DNA from: Aquibium sp. A9E412
Lineage (GTDB): Bacteria; Pseudomonadota; Alphaproteobacteria; Rhizobiales; Rhizobiaceae
DNA: 64,000 nucleotides
Reading direction: 5' to 3'
NCBI RefSeq assembly: GCF_030398335.1
Contig: NZ_JAOAOP010000003.1
Span: 62,001-126,000, forward strand
The notes beneath the pieces are model-generated. The model saw nothing but the letters and a program-made list of their open reading frames with translations. It did no database searches and was not told the origin of the DNA. The translations under genes and the position numbers were made by a program. The first letter of the stretch is position 1. Each line of letters opens with the position of its first letter. Shown piece after piece: positions 8,371 to 17,500 of this stretch.

Positions 8371-8927
8371 CAGTGCGGGCTCCGCTGCTCGGCGTAGCGC
8401 AGCGATTCGGGCAGCAGCCGCTCGTTGCCGCTCAGCACCAGCACCGAGCGCAGCACCATCGCCACCCCCTGGATGGCGATGACGAAGGCGAACACCAGGA
8501 TGAACGCCTTGAGGATGAAGTAGCCTTCGAGCCCGCCGGGATTGGGCGAGCCCTCGCCGATGCGCCAGGCGCGCGCGACGAAGTTCCAGCCGTAGTAGAC
8601 GACGATGAAGGCGAAGGGCAGCAGGAACAGCACCACGCCGACGAGGTCGATCAGCGCTTTGCGCCGCACCGGCGCCGGGCGGTAGAAGATGTCGACGCGC
8701 ACATGGTCGTTGCGCAGCAGCGCGAAGCCCGCCACGGCGGTGAACATGGCGCCGTTCAGCCAGACATAGAGGTCCTGCATCCAAAGCTGCGTGGTGGAAA
8801 AGACGTAGCGCTGCACCACCACGGTGAAGCAGACCACGACGATGGCCAGCGACAGCCAGGAAAACACATTGCCGATCAGCCGGTTGAACCCGGAGATGAC
8901 GACCACGAGCCGGGCTAGCGCGCGCAT
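8370..8927 (-). CDS. dctQ: TRAP transporter small permease DctQ
   Basis: A 185-residue inner-membrane protein with four predicted helices (near residues 14-38, 50-72, 95-118 and 135-160), the small subunit of a TRAP importer. It includes the QLWMQDLYVWLNGAMF and NDHVRVDIFYRP segments typical of DctQ of the 2-oxo acid/mannitol class. The start is an ATG preceded by GAGGCGGA; further in-frame codons upstream have no coding character. It is translationally coupled to dctM. The 292 bp upstream, up to the multicopper oxidase, show no other gene, and no promoter could be named with confidence. Confidence 0.93.
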   Translation of the reverse strand: MRALARLVVVISGFNRLIGNVFSWLSLAIVVVCFTVVVQRYVFSTTQLWMQDLYVWLNGAMFTAVAGFALLRNDHVRVDIFYRPAPVRRKALIDLVGVVLFLLPFAFIVVYYGWNFVARAWRIGEGSPNPGGLEGYFILKAFILVFAFVIAIQGVAMVLRSVLVLSGNERLLPESLRYAEQRSPH

Positions 8928-9219
8928 TCCGCCTCGTTCGCCCCGCGCTCGCGCGGTCCCTGCGCCGGCGTTCTGCCAGTCATGGTGTGCGCTCTCCCCT
9001 CCCGCGGCCTGCCAGCTTGTTGGTCCTGCCCGAAGGCAAATCACCGGCGTGCGGCCTCGCCCGTCAGTAGCAGCTTTGATGCGCAGGCGGAACCCGCCGC
9101 GCAAGCGCGCGCGGCCCGCGACCGGTCGTCGCGGCCGCGCGCGCCGGCTGCGCCGGCGTCCGACATGACGTAGAAGGGCGGCGGGGCATGGTCACACACC
9201 GATCGACAGGAGACGCACG

Positions 9220-10620
9220 ATGCCCGCACTCGACCGACGCGCCTTCATGACGGCGATGGGCCTGGCGGCAGCGACGCCGCTGCTGCGGCCTGCCCGCGCG
9301 GCCGCCAGCGCCGCCGGACCGCTGAGGCTCGCCGCCGGGCCGAGCGAGCACCGGCTGCACCCCGAGGCCGCCGCGCTGTCGCGGCTGTGGACCTACAACG
9401 GCGCCACGCCGGGGCCCGAGATCCGGCTGCGCCAGGGCGAGCGTCTGCGCGTGCGCCTCGACAACCGGCTCGAGGAGGCGACCTCGATCCACTGGCACGG
9501 CATCCGCATCGCCAACGCGATGGACGGCGTCGCCGGCCTGACGCAGGACCCGGTCGCGCCGGGCGGCGGCTTCGACTACGATTTCGTCGTGCCCGACGCC
9601 GGCACCTACTGGTACCACGCGCACAACAAGAGCTGGAACCAGGTGGCGCGCGGGCTCTACGGCCCGCTGATCGTCGAGGAGCCGGAGCCGGTCTACGACC
9701 GCGCTCACGACATCACGCTGATGATCGACGACTGGCGGCTCGGCCGCGACGGCGCGTTCGATGCCGCCAGCCTCGGCGCGATGATGGACTGGAGCCATGG
9801 CGGCCGGCTCGGCAACTGGCTGACGGTCAACGGCGAGAGCCGGCCCGTCTTCGCGCTCAAGGCCGGCGAGCCCTACCGGCTGCGGCTCGTCAACGCCGCC
9901 AATGCGCGGGTGCTGGAGCTCGATCCGCGCCGGTTCGACGCGCGCGTCATCGCCTATGACGGCCAGGCGCTGCCGCAACCGGCGCGCCTCGACTACGCGC
10001 CCTTCCTGCTCGGCCCGGCGCAGCGCGTCGACCTTGCCGTGGTGCCACGCCGCGATTTCGCGCTCGAGGAGCTGTCGGGCGGCGAGCCCTTCGCCTTCGC
10101 CCGTTTCGCCGTCTCCGGCCGGCCGGGCGGTGCCGCGCCGGCGCTGCCGGCCCTTCGCCCCGGCGCGCTGCCGGAGCCCGACCTCGCCGCCGCGCGTCCG
10201 GTCCGGCTCGTCATGCAGGGCGGCGCGATGGGCGGACCGGTCGACATCACCTATAAGGGCGAGAAGCTCGACGGGCGGGACATGCGCGACAGCGGCCAGG
10301 TGTGGGCCTTCAATGGCGTCGCCAACCTGGCCGAGGAGCCGCTGTTTTCCGCCCGGCGCGGCGAGACGATCCTGCTCGAGACGGTCAACAGCACCGGCTG
10401 GATCCACGCCATGCATCTGCACGGCCACCATTTCCGCGTCACCGCACGCAGCGGCGCGACGGCTGGCGACGGCCGTGCCTGGCGCGACACCTTCCTGGTC
10501 GGGCCGCAGCAGACAACGACGATCGCCTTCGTCGCCGACAATCCCGGCCGCTGGCTGCTGCACTGCCACATGCTGGAACACGCCGCGGCCGGCATGAACA
10601 CCTGGTTCGAGGTCGCCTGA
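9220..10620 (+). CDS. Multicopper oxidase (laccase/CueO-like)
   Basis: A 466-residue secreted multicopper oxidase. The signal DRRAFMTAMGLAAAT is of twin-arginine type, suiting export of a folded copper enzyme. All four copper motifs are visible: IHWHG (about residue 91), WYHAHNK (about 130), HAMHLHGHHF (about 390) and LLHCHMLEHAAAGM (about 447), giving the trinuclear centre ligands and the type-1 Cys, His and Met. It would couple one-electron oxidation of a substrate (Cu(I), phenolic or metal ion) to reduction of O2 to water in the periplasm. AGGAGA precedes the ATG. It stands alone, so the true substrate is unclear. Confidence 0.93.
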   Translation: MPALDRRAFMTAMGLAAATPLLRPARAAASAAGPLRLAAGPSEHRLHPEAAALSRLWTYNGATPGPEIRLRQGERLRVRLDNRLEEATSIHWHGIRIANAMDGVAGLTQDPVAPGGGFDYDFVVPDAGTYWYHAHNKSWNQVARGLYGPLIVEEPEPVYDRAHDITLMIDDWRLGRDGAFDAASLGAMMDWSHGGRLGNWLTVNGESRPVFALKAGEPYRLRLVNAANARVLELDPRRFDARVIAYDGQALPQPARLDYAPFLLGPAQRVDLAVVPRRDFALEELSGGEPFAFARFAVSGRPGGAAPALPALRPGALPEPDLAAARPVRLVMQGGAMGGPVDITYKGEKLDGRDMRDSGQVWAFNGVANLAEEPLFSARRGETILLETVNSTGWIHAMHLHGHHFRVTARSGATAGDGRAWRDTFLVGPQQTTTIAFVADNPGRWLLHCHMLEHAAAGMNTWFEVA

Positions 10621-10691
10621 GGCGGGCCGCCCCGCCTGCGGCGTGGGACGATGCGGCCGCCCGGTCTCGCCGCTTTGTCGCGCTTGAAGAC

Positions 10692-10714
10692 GGCGAAGCC
10701 GGTCCGGCTTCGCC
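10692..10714 (-). terminator. Hairpin between multicopper oxidase and small-protein gene
   Basis: A 9-bp stem (GGCGAAGCC / GGCTTCGCC) with a GGTCC loop, just downstream of the minus-strand small-protein stop and in the convergent gap. There is no T-run on either side. Confidence 0.4.
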
Positions 10715-10724
10715 GCCAGCCGCG

Positions 10725-10913
10725 CTACGGCTTTTCCGACGGGCCGGAGCGCTCGGACTCCTCGAGCGTCTCGCCGACCGAATCGGGGTTGCGCTTGGGA
10801 TCGTCCTTCGGCGGCCGGTAGCCGCGCGGCCTGTTCTCCTGCGGCCCCTCCCAGCGCGGCCACTCGTCGGTGGTGCCGGGCTTGCCGTCGTTGCGCTTGC
10901 GCTCGTCGCTCAT
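10725..10913 (-). CDS. Small hydrophilic protein, probable general-stress gene
   Basis: A 62-residue, highly charged protein rich in Arg, Lys, Asp, Glu, Pro and Gly (for example WEGPQENRPRGYRPPKDD), with no signal peptide or membrane segment; it is probably disordered. I do not recognise a named family. AGGAGG stands 8 bp before the ATG, so translation is well supported. A GGAAC-N17-CGTT promoter of the EcfG general-stress type lies 36-61 bp upstream, and a hairpin follows the stop. Expression under stress is therefore likely. A longer in-frame reading upstream is only antisense to the Crp/Fnr gene. Confidence 0.8.
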   Translation of the reverse strand: MSDERKRNDGKPGTTDEWPRWEGPQENRPRGYRPPKDDPKRNPDSVGETLEESERSGPSEKP

Positions 10914-10948
10914 GGCCGGAGCCTCCTGTCGTTGTCGCCTGCGGGCGA

Positions 10949-10974
10949 AACGGCCGGCCGCGCCGCTTCGTTCC
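10949..10974 (-). promoter_or_regulatory. EcfG-type (general stress sigma) promoter
   Basis: On the minus strand GGAAC (10974-10970) and CGTT (10952-10949) are separated by exactly 17 bp, matching the GGAAC-N16/17-cGTT consensus of alphaproteobacterial EcfG sigma factors. It would drive the small hydrophilic protein gene, placing transcription start about 30 bp before its ATG. Confidence 0.7.
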
Positions 10975-11057
10975 GCGGCACCCGGCCCGGCGATGGACAG
11001 CCGCGGCCGACCCCGCCATGATGCGCCCCGTCCGCCACAGGCACGCAAGGAAGTCCG

Positions 11058-11720
11058 ATGGCCTCGACCGCCGAAGCCGCCCCCCTCGCCTCGCTGGGCG
11101 ACCGCCTGGAGCCGCAGGCCGCGCGGCTGGTCGCCGAGCGCGCCCGCCTGCTGCGCCTGCCGGCCGGCAGCCATGCCTTCCGCAGCGGCGAGGCGTGCGG
11201 CGCCTATCTGTGGGTCACCGAGGGCGTGGTGCGCGTGCAGATCGTCAGCGCCGCCGGCCGCGAGCGCGTGCTTTACCGCGTCGAGCCCGGCGAGAGCTGC
11301 GTGCTGACCACCTCGTGCATCTTCGGCCACGAGCCCTATGCCGCAGAGGGCGTGTGCGAGACCGCGGTCGCCGCCCTCGCGCTTCCCGTCGCGGCGTTCC
11401 GCGAGCTGATGGGCCAGTCGGCCGCCTTCCGCGATCAGGTGCTCGGCGACTATGCCCGCCGCGTCGGCGACCTGCTCCTGATGCTCGAGGCCACCGTCTC
11501 GCGCAATCTCGCCGCCCGGCTCGCCGCGCTGCTCGTCGCGCGCGCCGGCGCCGGTCCGCTCGAGACCACGCACCAGGCCATCGCCCTCGAGCTCGGCACC
11601 GCGCGCGAGGTGGTCAGCCGGGCGCTCAAGGACTTCGAGCGGCGCGGCCTGGTCGCCCTGTCGCGCGGCCGCATCGCGCTCGCCGACCGCGCCGGTCTCG
11701 TCCGCCTGGCACGAATGTGA
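11058..11720 (+). CDS. Crp/Fnr family transcriptional regulator
   Basis: A 220-residue Crp/Fnr regulator with an N-terminal cyclic-nucleotide-binding-type beta barrel (about residues 20-130) and a C-terminal winged helix (about 150-215, recognition helix GTAREVVSRALKDFERRG). It has Cys residues (near 50, 84, 89 and 102) but not the N-terminal cysteine cluster of classic FNR, so direct Fe-S oxygen sensing is not evident. AAGGAAG precedes the ATG. It is followed by a DUF2892 gene and by an FNR-type palindrome upstream of an outer-membrane protein gene, which may be its targets. Confidence 0.92.
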   Translation: MASTAEAAPLASLGDRLEPQAARLVAERARLLRLPAGSHAFRSGEACGAYLWVTEGVVRVQIVSAAGRERVLYRVEPGESCVLTTSCIFGHEPYAAEGVCETAVAALALPVAAFRELMGQSAAFRDQVLGDYARRVGDLLLMLEATVSRNLAARLAALLVARAGAGPLETTHQAIALELGTAREVVSRALKDFERRGLVALSRGRIALADRAGLVRLARM

Positions 11721-11805
11721 CGCGGTCACAGACCGCCCCGGCCCGCCATGCTCCTGTGCCCGCGGCCCCGCAGGCGGGGCCGGCAAGTCACGGGGAGCTC
11801 TTGTG

Positions 11806-12006
11806 ATGACCAGGAACATGGGCAGCACCGACCGCATCCTGCGCACCGTCGTCGGCGTGGCGCTGCTGCTTTTCGCCATCACCGGCGTGCCGGCCACCGG
11901 CTACAACTGGCTCGGCTGGATCGGCCTGGTGCCGCTCGCCACCGCGGCGATCGGCTGGTGCCCGCTCTACGCGCCGTTCGGCATCCGCACCTGCCGCACG
12001 TCCTGA
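11806..12006 (+). CDS. DUF2892 (YgaP transmembrane-type) small membrane protein
   Basis: A 66-residue protein starting MTRNMGSTDRILRTVVG, with two hydrophobic helices (about residues 13-30 and 34-52) and the WCPLYAPFGIRTC ending that typifies the DUF2892 / inner-membrane YgaP-like family. GGGGAG lies 8 bp before the ATG; an adjacent GTG at 11803 is an alternative start. It lies 85 bp after the Crp/Fnr gene on the same strand. Such proteins often accompany rhodanese or sulfide-related genes, but here only the regulator is adjacent, so its role is open. Confidence 0.9.
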   Translation: MTRNMGSTDRILRTVVGVALLLFAITGVPATGYNWLGWIGLVPLATAAIGWCPLYAPFGIRTCRTS

Positions 12007-12018
12007 GCCGGCGGGCGC

Positions 12019-12032
12019 TTGACGCACGTCAA
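12019..12032 (+). promoter_or_regulatory. FNR/FixK-type operator (TTGAC-N4-GTCAA)
   Basis: The palindrome TTGACGCACGTCAA is a perfect match to the TTGAC-N4-GTCAA boxes bound by FNR, FixK and NNR-type Crp/Fnr regulators. It lies 163 bp before the outer-membrane protein start and 13 bp after the DUF2892 stop. An activator centred 41.5 bp before a start site would place transcription near position 12066. Confidence 0.7.
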
Positions 12033-12194
12033 TGTCGGCCGCTCGCGCGGCTGATTGATGGACGCGTCGCAGCGCCGCGGCCTTCTTCAGAGGGTCGGCG
12101 AGAATGGTGCACTGGCGCAATGGCGCAACCGGTGCGCGAGCGTTATCGTGACGTTTTCCGGTCCCGTGCAGCGGGACCACGTTGGAGGGACAGC

Positions 12195-12929
12195 ATGAGA
12201 AGACTACTGACCGCCGCCGGCATTGCCGCGCTGTCGGCCCTGCCGGCCCTGGCGGCCGATCCGGTCGTCATGACGCCGGCACCGATCGCCGACCCGGTGG
12301 AGATGACCGCGCGCGACTGGTCCGGCTTCTTCGCCGGTCTGCATGTCGGCTATGGCTGGGGCGATTCCGACATGACCAATTCGAGCCCGCCCGGGCCGCC
12401 GAGCCGCACCATCGGCTTCGACCCGTCGGGCATCCTCGGCGGCGCGCAGGCCGGCTATGACTGGCAGGCCGGCAATGTCGTGATCGGCGCGGTGGCCGAC
12501 TTCACGATCGGCGACCTGTCCGACTCCTTCACCAACGTGCCGCCGCCCGGCCCGCCCTTCACGGCGACGACGGAGATCGAGTGGATGGCGACGCTGCGCG
12601 CGCGGGCCGGCGTTGTGCTCGCCGAGACCACGCTGCTCTACGGCCATGGCGGCCTGGCGCTCGCCAGCGTGCGCGGCACCTGGATCGGCAATGGCGGCGG
12701 CGGTCCGGGCACGCCGTGGAACGGCCGCGGCCGCGACACCAGCGTCGGCTGGGTGGTCGGCGCCGGCGTCGAGCACCGTTTCACCGACAATCTGAGCCTG
12801 TTCGCCGAGTACGCCTATGCGGACTTTGGCAGCTACCGCTTCGACGACCCGCCGCCCGGACCGGCCGTCACCTTCACGCAGGACACCAGCATCAGCACCG
12901 TCAAGATCGGCGTCAACTACCGCTTCTGA
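12195..12929 (+). CDS. Outer-membrane beta-barrel protein (Omp25/RopB-like)
   Basis: A 244-residue outer-membrane protein. A signal peptide (about 1-21, cleaved after ALA) is followed by a WSGFFAGLHVGYGWG first strand, alternating amphipathic strands, Gly/Pro-rich loops (repeats of PPGPP) and a C-terminal Phe (VKIGVNYRF) needed for barrel insertion. This is the pattern of the Omp25/RopB surface-antigen family of Hyphomicrobiales. GGAGGGA precedes the ATG at 4 bp; the longer open frame upstream is noncoding. An FNR-type box lies upstream and a strong terminator follows, so it is probably a single-gene unit responding to oxygen or nitrogen oxides. Confidence 0.92.
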   Translation: MRRLLTAAGIAALSALPALAADPVVMTPAPIADPVEMTARDWSGFFAGLHVGYGWGDSDMTNSSPPGPPSRTIGFDPSGILGGAQAGYDWQAGNVVIGAVADFTIGDLSDSFTNVPPPGPPFTATTEIEWMATLRARAGVVLAETTLLYGHGGLALASVRGTWIGNGGGGPGTPWNGRGRDTSVGWVVGAGVEHRFTDNLSLFAEYAYADFGSYRFDDPPPGPAVTFTQDTSISTVKIGVNYRF

Positions 12930-12958
12930 CTCCGGCTGCGGCCCGACGACAGGCAACG

Positions 12959-12991
12959 AAAGGGCCGGACGGCAGCACCGTCCGGCCCTTT
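12959..12991 (+). terminator. Rho-independent terminator after omp
   Basis: A 14-bp perfect stem (AAAGGGCCGGACGG / CCGTCCGGCCCTTT) with a CAGCA loop, 29 bp after the stop codon and ending in TTT. Confidence 0.8.
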
Positions 12992-13326
12992 CGCCATCAC
13001 CATTCCGCGATGCATCGGCGGAGGCCGTGCCGGCCGTCGCCGGGCCGGCGCGGCGCGCGCATCACGGTCCGCCGCGTCTGACCGCCTGAGCGCGGCTGCC
13101 ACAACCGCGTCGCATTCTCGCCCGAGAAAGGCTGGGGGACGCCGCCCGCGTGGCGGCGGGGGCTCCGCGCGACGGTCCTGCGGGTCGCCGCTGGCCCGGC
13201 CCGTGCGCAGAAACCGATAACGGTCCGGCGCAAAACTTGCCATATAAGGGACGGGCGCGGCCGCACGGGCCGCGGCCGGCCGCAACCGGCGCCGCCATCG
13301 GGGCACGCCGGACAGGGAGCCTGCCG
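12992..13326. other. Noncoding gap before the RND operon
   Basis: About 335 bp without a supported gene. Open frames crossing it have no homology-like features or ribosome sites. A CATATAAGG stretch at 13241-13249 could be a -10 region for the RND operon, but no convincing -35 box is at the right distance. Nothing else is recognised. Confidence 0.4.
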
Positions 13327-14502
13327 ATGTCCTGGTGGAAGCAGCTGCTTCTCAGTCTCGTCGTCCTGGCGGTCGCCGCCGGGCTGTGGCTGCGCTACAT
13401 GCCCGGCGCGCCGCAGATGCTGGCCGAGCTCGGCATCCCGGTGCCCGGCTTCCTCGCCGGCAGCCAGGAAACGGCGGAGGCGGGCGGCGGCGCGCCCGGC
13501 CGCGGCGGACCGCCGCGCTTCGGCGGCGGCGGCCTGGTGGTCACCGGTCCGATCGTCAACGCCACGATCAACGACCGCCTGTCGGCGATCGGCACCGGCC
13601 GGGCGCTCAACTCGGTCGTCGTCACGCCCTACGCCTCCGGCCGGCTGGTCGAGATCGCCGTGCAGTCAGGCAGCGAGGTGGACGCCGGCGCGGTGATCGC
13701 CCGGCTCGATTCGCAATCCGAGGAGATCGCCGTCGACCGCGCCGAGATCGCGCTCGAGGACGCCCGCGCCCGGCTCGAGCGGGTGACGGCGCTGCGCTCG
13801 TCGAACACCGTCACCGCGGTGCAGGAGAAGGATGCCGAGATCGCCGTGCGCAACGCCGAGCTCGCCCTGCGCGAGGCCGAGCTGGCGCTCGAGCGCCGCT
13901 CGATCGCCGCGCCGATCTCCGGCCTGGTCGGCATCATCCCCGTGTCGCGCGGCGACGACGTGACCGCGACCACCGAGATCGCCCGCATCGACGACCGCTC
14001 GGCGATCCTGGTCGACTTCTGGGTGCCGGAGCGCTTCGCCGGCGCGCTCGCCGTCGGCCAGCCGCTGACCGCCGCCTCGGTGGCCCGTCCCGGCGAGGTC
14101 TACGAGGGCTCGATCAGCGCGCTCGACAACCGCGTCGACGCGACGAGCCGCACGCTCAGGGTCGAGGCGCGCATCATCAATCCGTCCGACACGCTGCGCG
14201 CCGGCATGGCCTTCCAGATCGCCATGCGCTTTCCCGGCGACACCTTCCCCGCCGTCGATCCGCTGGCCATCCAGTGGGGCGCCGACGGCGCCTATGTGTG
14301 GACGGTCAAGGAGGGCGTGGCGCGCCGCACGCCGGTGCGCATCGTCCAGCGCAACGCCGACAGCGTGCTCGTCGACGGCGCCTTCCGCGACGGCGACACC
14401 GTCGTGGTCGAGGGCATCCACAACGTGCGCGACGGCGCCGAGGTGATGATCGCCGGCGACGGCGGCAAGGCGCCCGCGCCCGCCCCCGCGCGCGGTTCGT
14501 GA
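13327..14502 (+). CDS. RND efflux periplasmic adaptor (membrane fusion protein)
   Basis: A 391-residue adaptor of a tripartite RND pump. An N-terminal membrane anchor (about residues 5-22) is followed by a Gly-rich linker, a lipoyl-like half domain (ASGRLVEIAVQSGSEVDAG), an alpha-hairpin (about 135-185) with many Arg/Glu/Ala residues, the second lipoyl half (RSIAAPISGLVGIIPVSRGD) and beta-barrel regions. CAGGGAG precedes the ATG. The RND permease gene starts 13 bp downstream, so the pair forms an operon. No outer-membrane TolC-like channel gene is adjacent. The substrate is probably drugs, bile-like compounds or lipids; metals are less likely given the permease type. Confidence 0.95.
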   Translation: MSWWKQLLLSLVVLAVAAGLWLRYMPGAPQMLAELGIPVPGFLAGSQETAEAGGGAPGRGGPPRFGGGGLVVTGPIVNATINDRLSAIGTGRALNSVVVTPYASGRLVEIAVQSGSEVDAGAVIARLDSQSEEIAVDRAEIALEDARARLERVTALRSSNTVTAVQEKDAEIAVRNAELALREAELALERRSIAAPISGLVGIIPVSRGDDVTATTEIARIDDRSAILVDFWVPERFAGALAVGQPLTAASVARPGEVYEGSISALDNRVDATSRTLRVEARIINPSDTLRAGMAFQIAMRFPGDTFPAVDPLAIQWGADGAYVWTVKEGVARRTPVRIVQRNADSVLVDGAFRDGDTVVVEGIHNVRDGAEVMIAGDGGKAPAPAPARGS

Positions 14503-14515
14503 CGGAGGGCCGGCG

Positions 14516-17500
14516 ATGAGCGCGCAGCCCGCCGCCGATCAGCACGGCATCACGGCGCTGTTCGTGCGCCGGCCGGTGCTGGCGCTGGTCATGAACCTGC
14601 TGATCGCGGTGGCCGGCCTCGCCGCGCTCTACGGCGTGGAGGTGCGCGAATTGCCCGAGGTCGACCGGCCGGTCATCTCGGTGTCGACCGATTTTCCCGG
14701 CGCCGCCGGCGAGACGGTCGACCGCGAGGTGACCGCGATCGTCGAGGGTGCGGTCTCGCGCGTCGCCGGCGTCAAGTCGATCTCGTCGTCCTCCTCGTTC
14801 GGCCGCAGCCGGGTGACGGTCGAGTTCGGCGAGGACATCGACCTCGACACCGCCACCTCCGACATGCGCGACGCGATCGGCCGCGTGCAGCGCGACCTGC
14901 CCGACGATCTCGACACACCGCGCATCGTCAAGGCGGATTCCAACGCCCAGCCGGTGCTGCGGCTGGCGGTCACCTCGTCGACCATGTCGGTGCACGAGAT
15001 GACGGTGATCGTCGAGGACGAGATCAGCGACGCGCTGGCCGCCGTGCCCGGCGTCGCCGACGTGCAGGTCTATGGCGACCGCGAGAAGATCTTCCGCATC
15101 GACATCGACCAGGCGCGGCTCGCCAGCCTCGGCCTCACCGTGGCCGACCTGCGCAACGCGCTCGCCTCGATCGCCTTCGACGCGCCGGCCGGCTCGCTGA
15201 CCAGCGACAGCCAGGACCTGGTGGTGCGCGCCACCGCCACGGTGACGACGCCGGCCGCCTTCGAGGAGATCGTCGTCGACGGCCGCACGCGGCTCGGCGA
15301 CGTGGCCACCGTGACGCTGGGCGGCGACCTCGGCGAGACCCAGTTGCGGTCGAACGGGCGCACCGGCATCGGCCTCGGCGTCGTGCGCCAGGCCCAGTCG
15401 AACACGCTCGACATCTCCGAGGGTGTGCGCGCCGCGGTCGAGGAGATCCGCGCCACGCTGCCGGCCGGCATGGACATCGAGGTGACCAGCGACGACGCCG
15501 TCTTCATCAACGGCGCCATCCACGAGGTCGAGATCGCGCTCGCCATCGCGGTCACCGTGGTGCTGCTCATCATCTTCCTGTTCCTGCGCGACTGGCGCGC
15601 CACCATCATTCCCGGCGTGGCGATCCCCGTGGCGCTGATCGGCACGGTGGCGGCGGTCTATCTCGCCGGCTTCTCGATCAACATCCTCACCCTGCTGGCG
15701 CTCGTGCTGGCCACCGGCCTGGTCGTCGACGACGCCATCGTGGTGCTGGAGAACATCGTGCGCCGGCGCAACGAGGGGCTCGGCCCGCGCGCGGCCGCCG
15801 TGCTCGGCACGCGCGAGGTCTTCTTCGCCGTCATCGCCACCACCGCCACGCTGATCGCCGTCTTCCTGCCGCTGTCCTTCCTGCCCGGCCAGACCGGCGG
15901 CCTGTTCCGCGAGTTCGGCTTCGTGCTGGCCATGTCGGTGTTCCTGTCGTCGATCGTGGCGCTGTCGCTGTGTCCGATGCTCGCCTCGCGCATGCTCAAG
16001 CACGCGCCCGAGAGCATGGCCGACGGGCCGCCGCGGCGCAGCCTGGGCGGCGCGCTCGCCGGCCTCTACCGCCGGCTGCTGGCCGCCTGCCTCAACGCGC
16101 CCGTGGTCGTGCTCCTGGTGGCGGCGCTGTTCTGCGCCGCCGCGGTGGCGCTGTTCGGCACCATCCGCTCCGAGCTGACGCCGTCGGAGGACCGCTCGAT
16201 CGCCTTCATGAGCATCTCGGCGCCGGAGGGCGTCAGCCTCGACTACCTGGCGCGCAACATGCGCGAGATCGAAGCGCTGCTCGAGCCGCTGCGCGCGCGC
16301 GGCGAGATCACCAGCGTGTTCTCGATCGCCGGCAGCCGCGGCTCCAACAACAGCGGCTTCGTCGTGCTGCGGCTGGCGCCGTGGGACCAGCGCGCGCGCA
16401 GCCAGCAGGAGATCCTGGCCGAGGTGCAGGGCATGGTCGGCGACATTCCCGGCGTGCGCGCCTTCGCCTTCCAGCCCAACAGCCTGGGCATCCGCGGCGC
16501 CGGCAGCGGCCTGCAGTTCGCCGTCGCCGGCCAGGATTACGCCGCGCTGACGGAGGCCGCCCAGGCGATCGTCGCGGAGATGGAGGACGATCCCCGCTTC
16601 CGCCAGGCGCGGCTGTCCTCGCAGACCACCCAGCCGCAGCTTTCCGTCGCCATCGACCGCGCGCGCGCCTCCGATTTGGGCATCGACATCACCGGCCTGG
16701 CCACCACCATGCAGGCCATGCTCGACGGCCGCGAGATCGGCCAAGTGTTCATCAACGACCGCAGCTTCGCGGTGAAGCTGGTGTCGACCACCAATCCGGT
16801 GAACGACCCGACCGACCTGGAGAACATCTTCGTCAAGACCGGCGACGGCCGCTTCGTGCCGGTCTCCACCATCGCCTCGCTGACGGAGCAGGCGGTGCCG
16901 CCGTCGCTGTCGCGCGAGCAGCAGATGCGTGCCGTCGCCGTCACCTCGGCGCTGGCGCCCGACTTCGCGCTCGGCGAGGCGGTGGCGCGCGCCACCGAGA
17001 TCGCCGAGCCGCACCTGCCGCCGGGCGCACGCATCATCCCGCTCGCCGAGGCCGCCACGCTCGACGAGACCGCATCGAGCATGCCGACCATCTTCGGCTT
17101 CGCGGTGGTCATCATCCTGCTGGTGCTCGCCGCCCAGTTCGAGAGCTTCGTCAGCGCCGTCATCATCATGGCAACGGTGCCGCTGGGGCTGGCCTGCGCC
17201 GTCTTCGCGCTGCTTCTGACCGGCACCAGCCTCAACGTCTACAGCCAGATCGGCCTGGTGCTGCTCGTCGGCATCATGGCCAAGAACGGCATCCTGATCG
17301 TCGAGTTCGCCAACCAGCTCCGCGACCGCGGGCTCGGCGTGCGCGAGGCGATCGAGCAGGCCGCCAACATCCGCCTGCGCCCGGTCGTCATGACGATGAT
17401 CTGCACCATCGTCGGCGGCCTGCCGCTGGTCCTGGCGAGCGGCGCGGGCGCGGAGGCGCGGGTGGCGCTCGGCTGGGTGATCGTCGGCGGCCTGGGGCTT

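Noticed and set aside
11058-11720. Oxygen-sensing FNR with Fe-S cluster
   Set aside because: The N-terminal cysteine cluster is absent; the cysteines present are scattered, so only the broader Crp/Fnr family is called.
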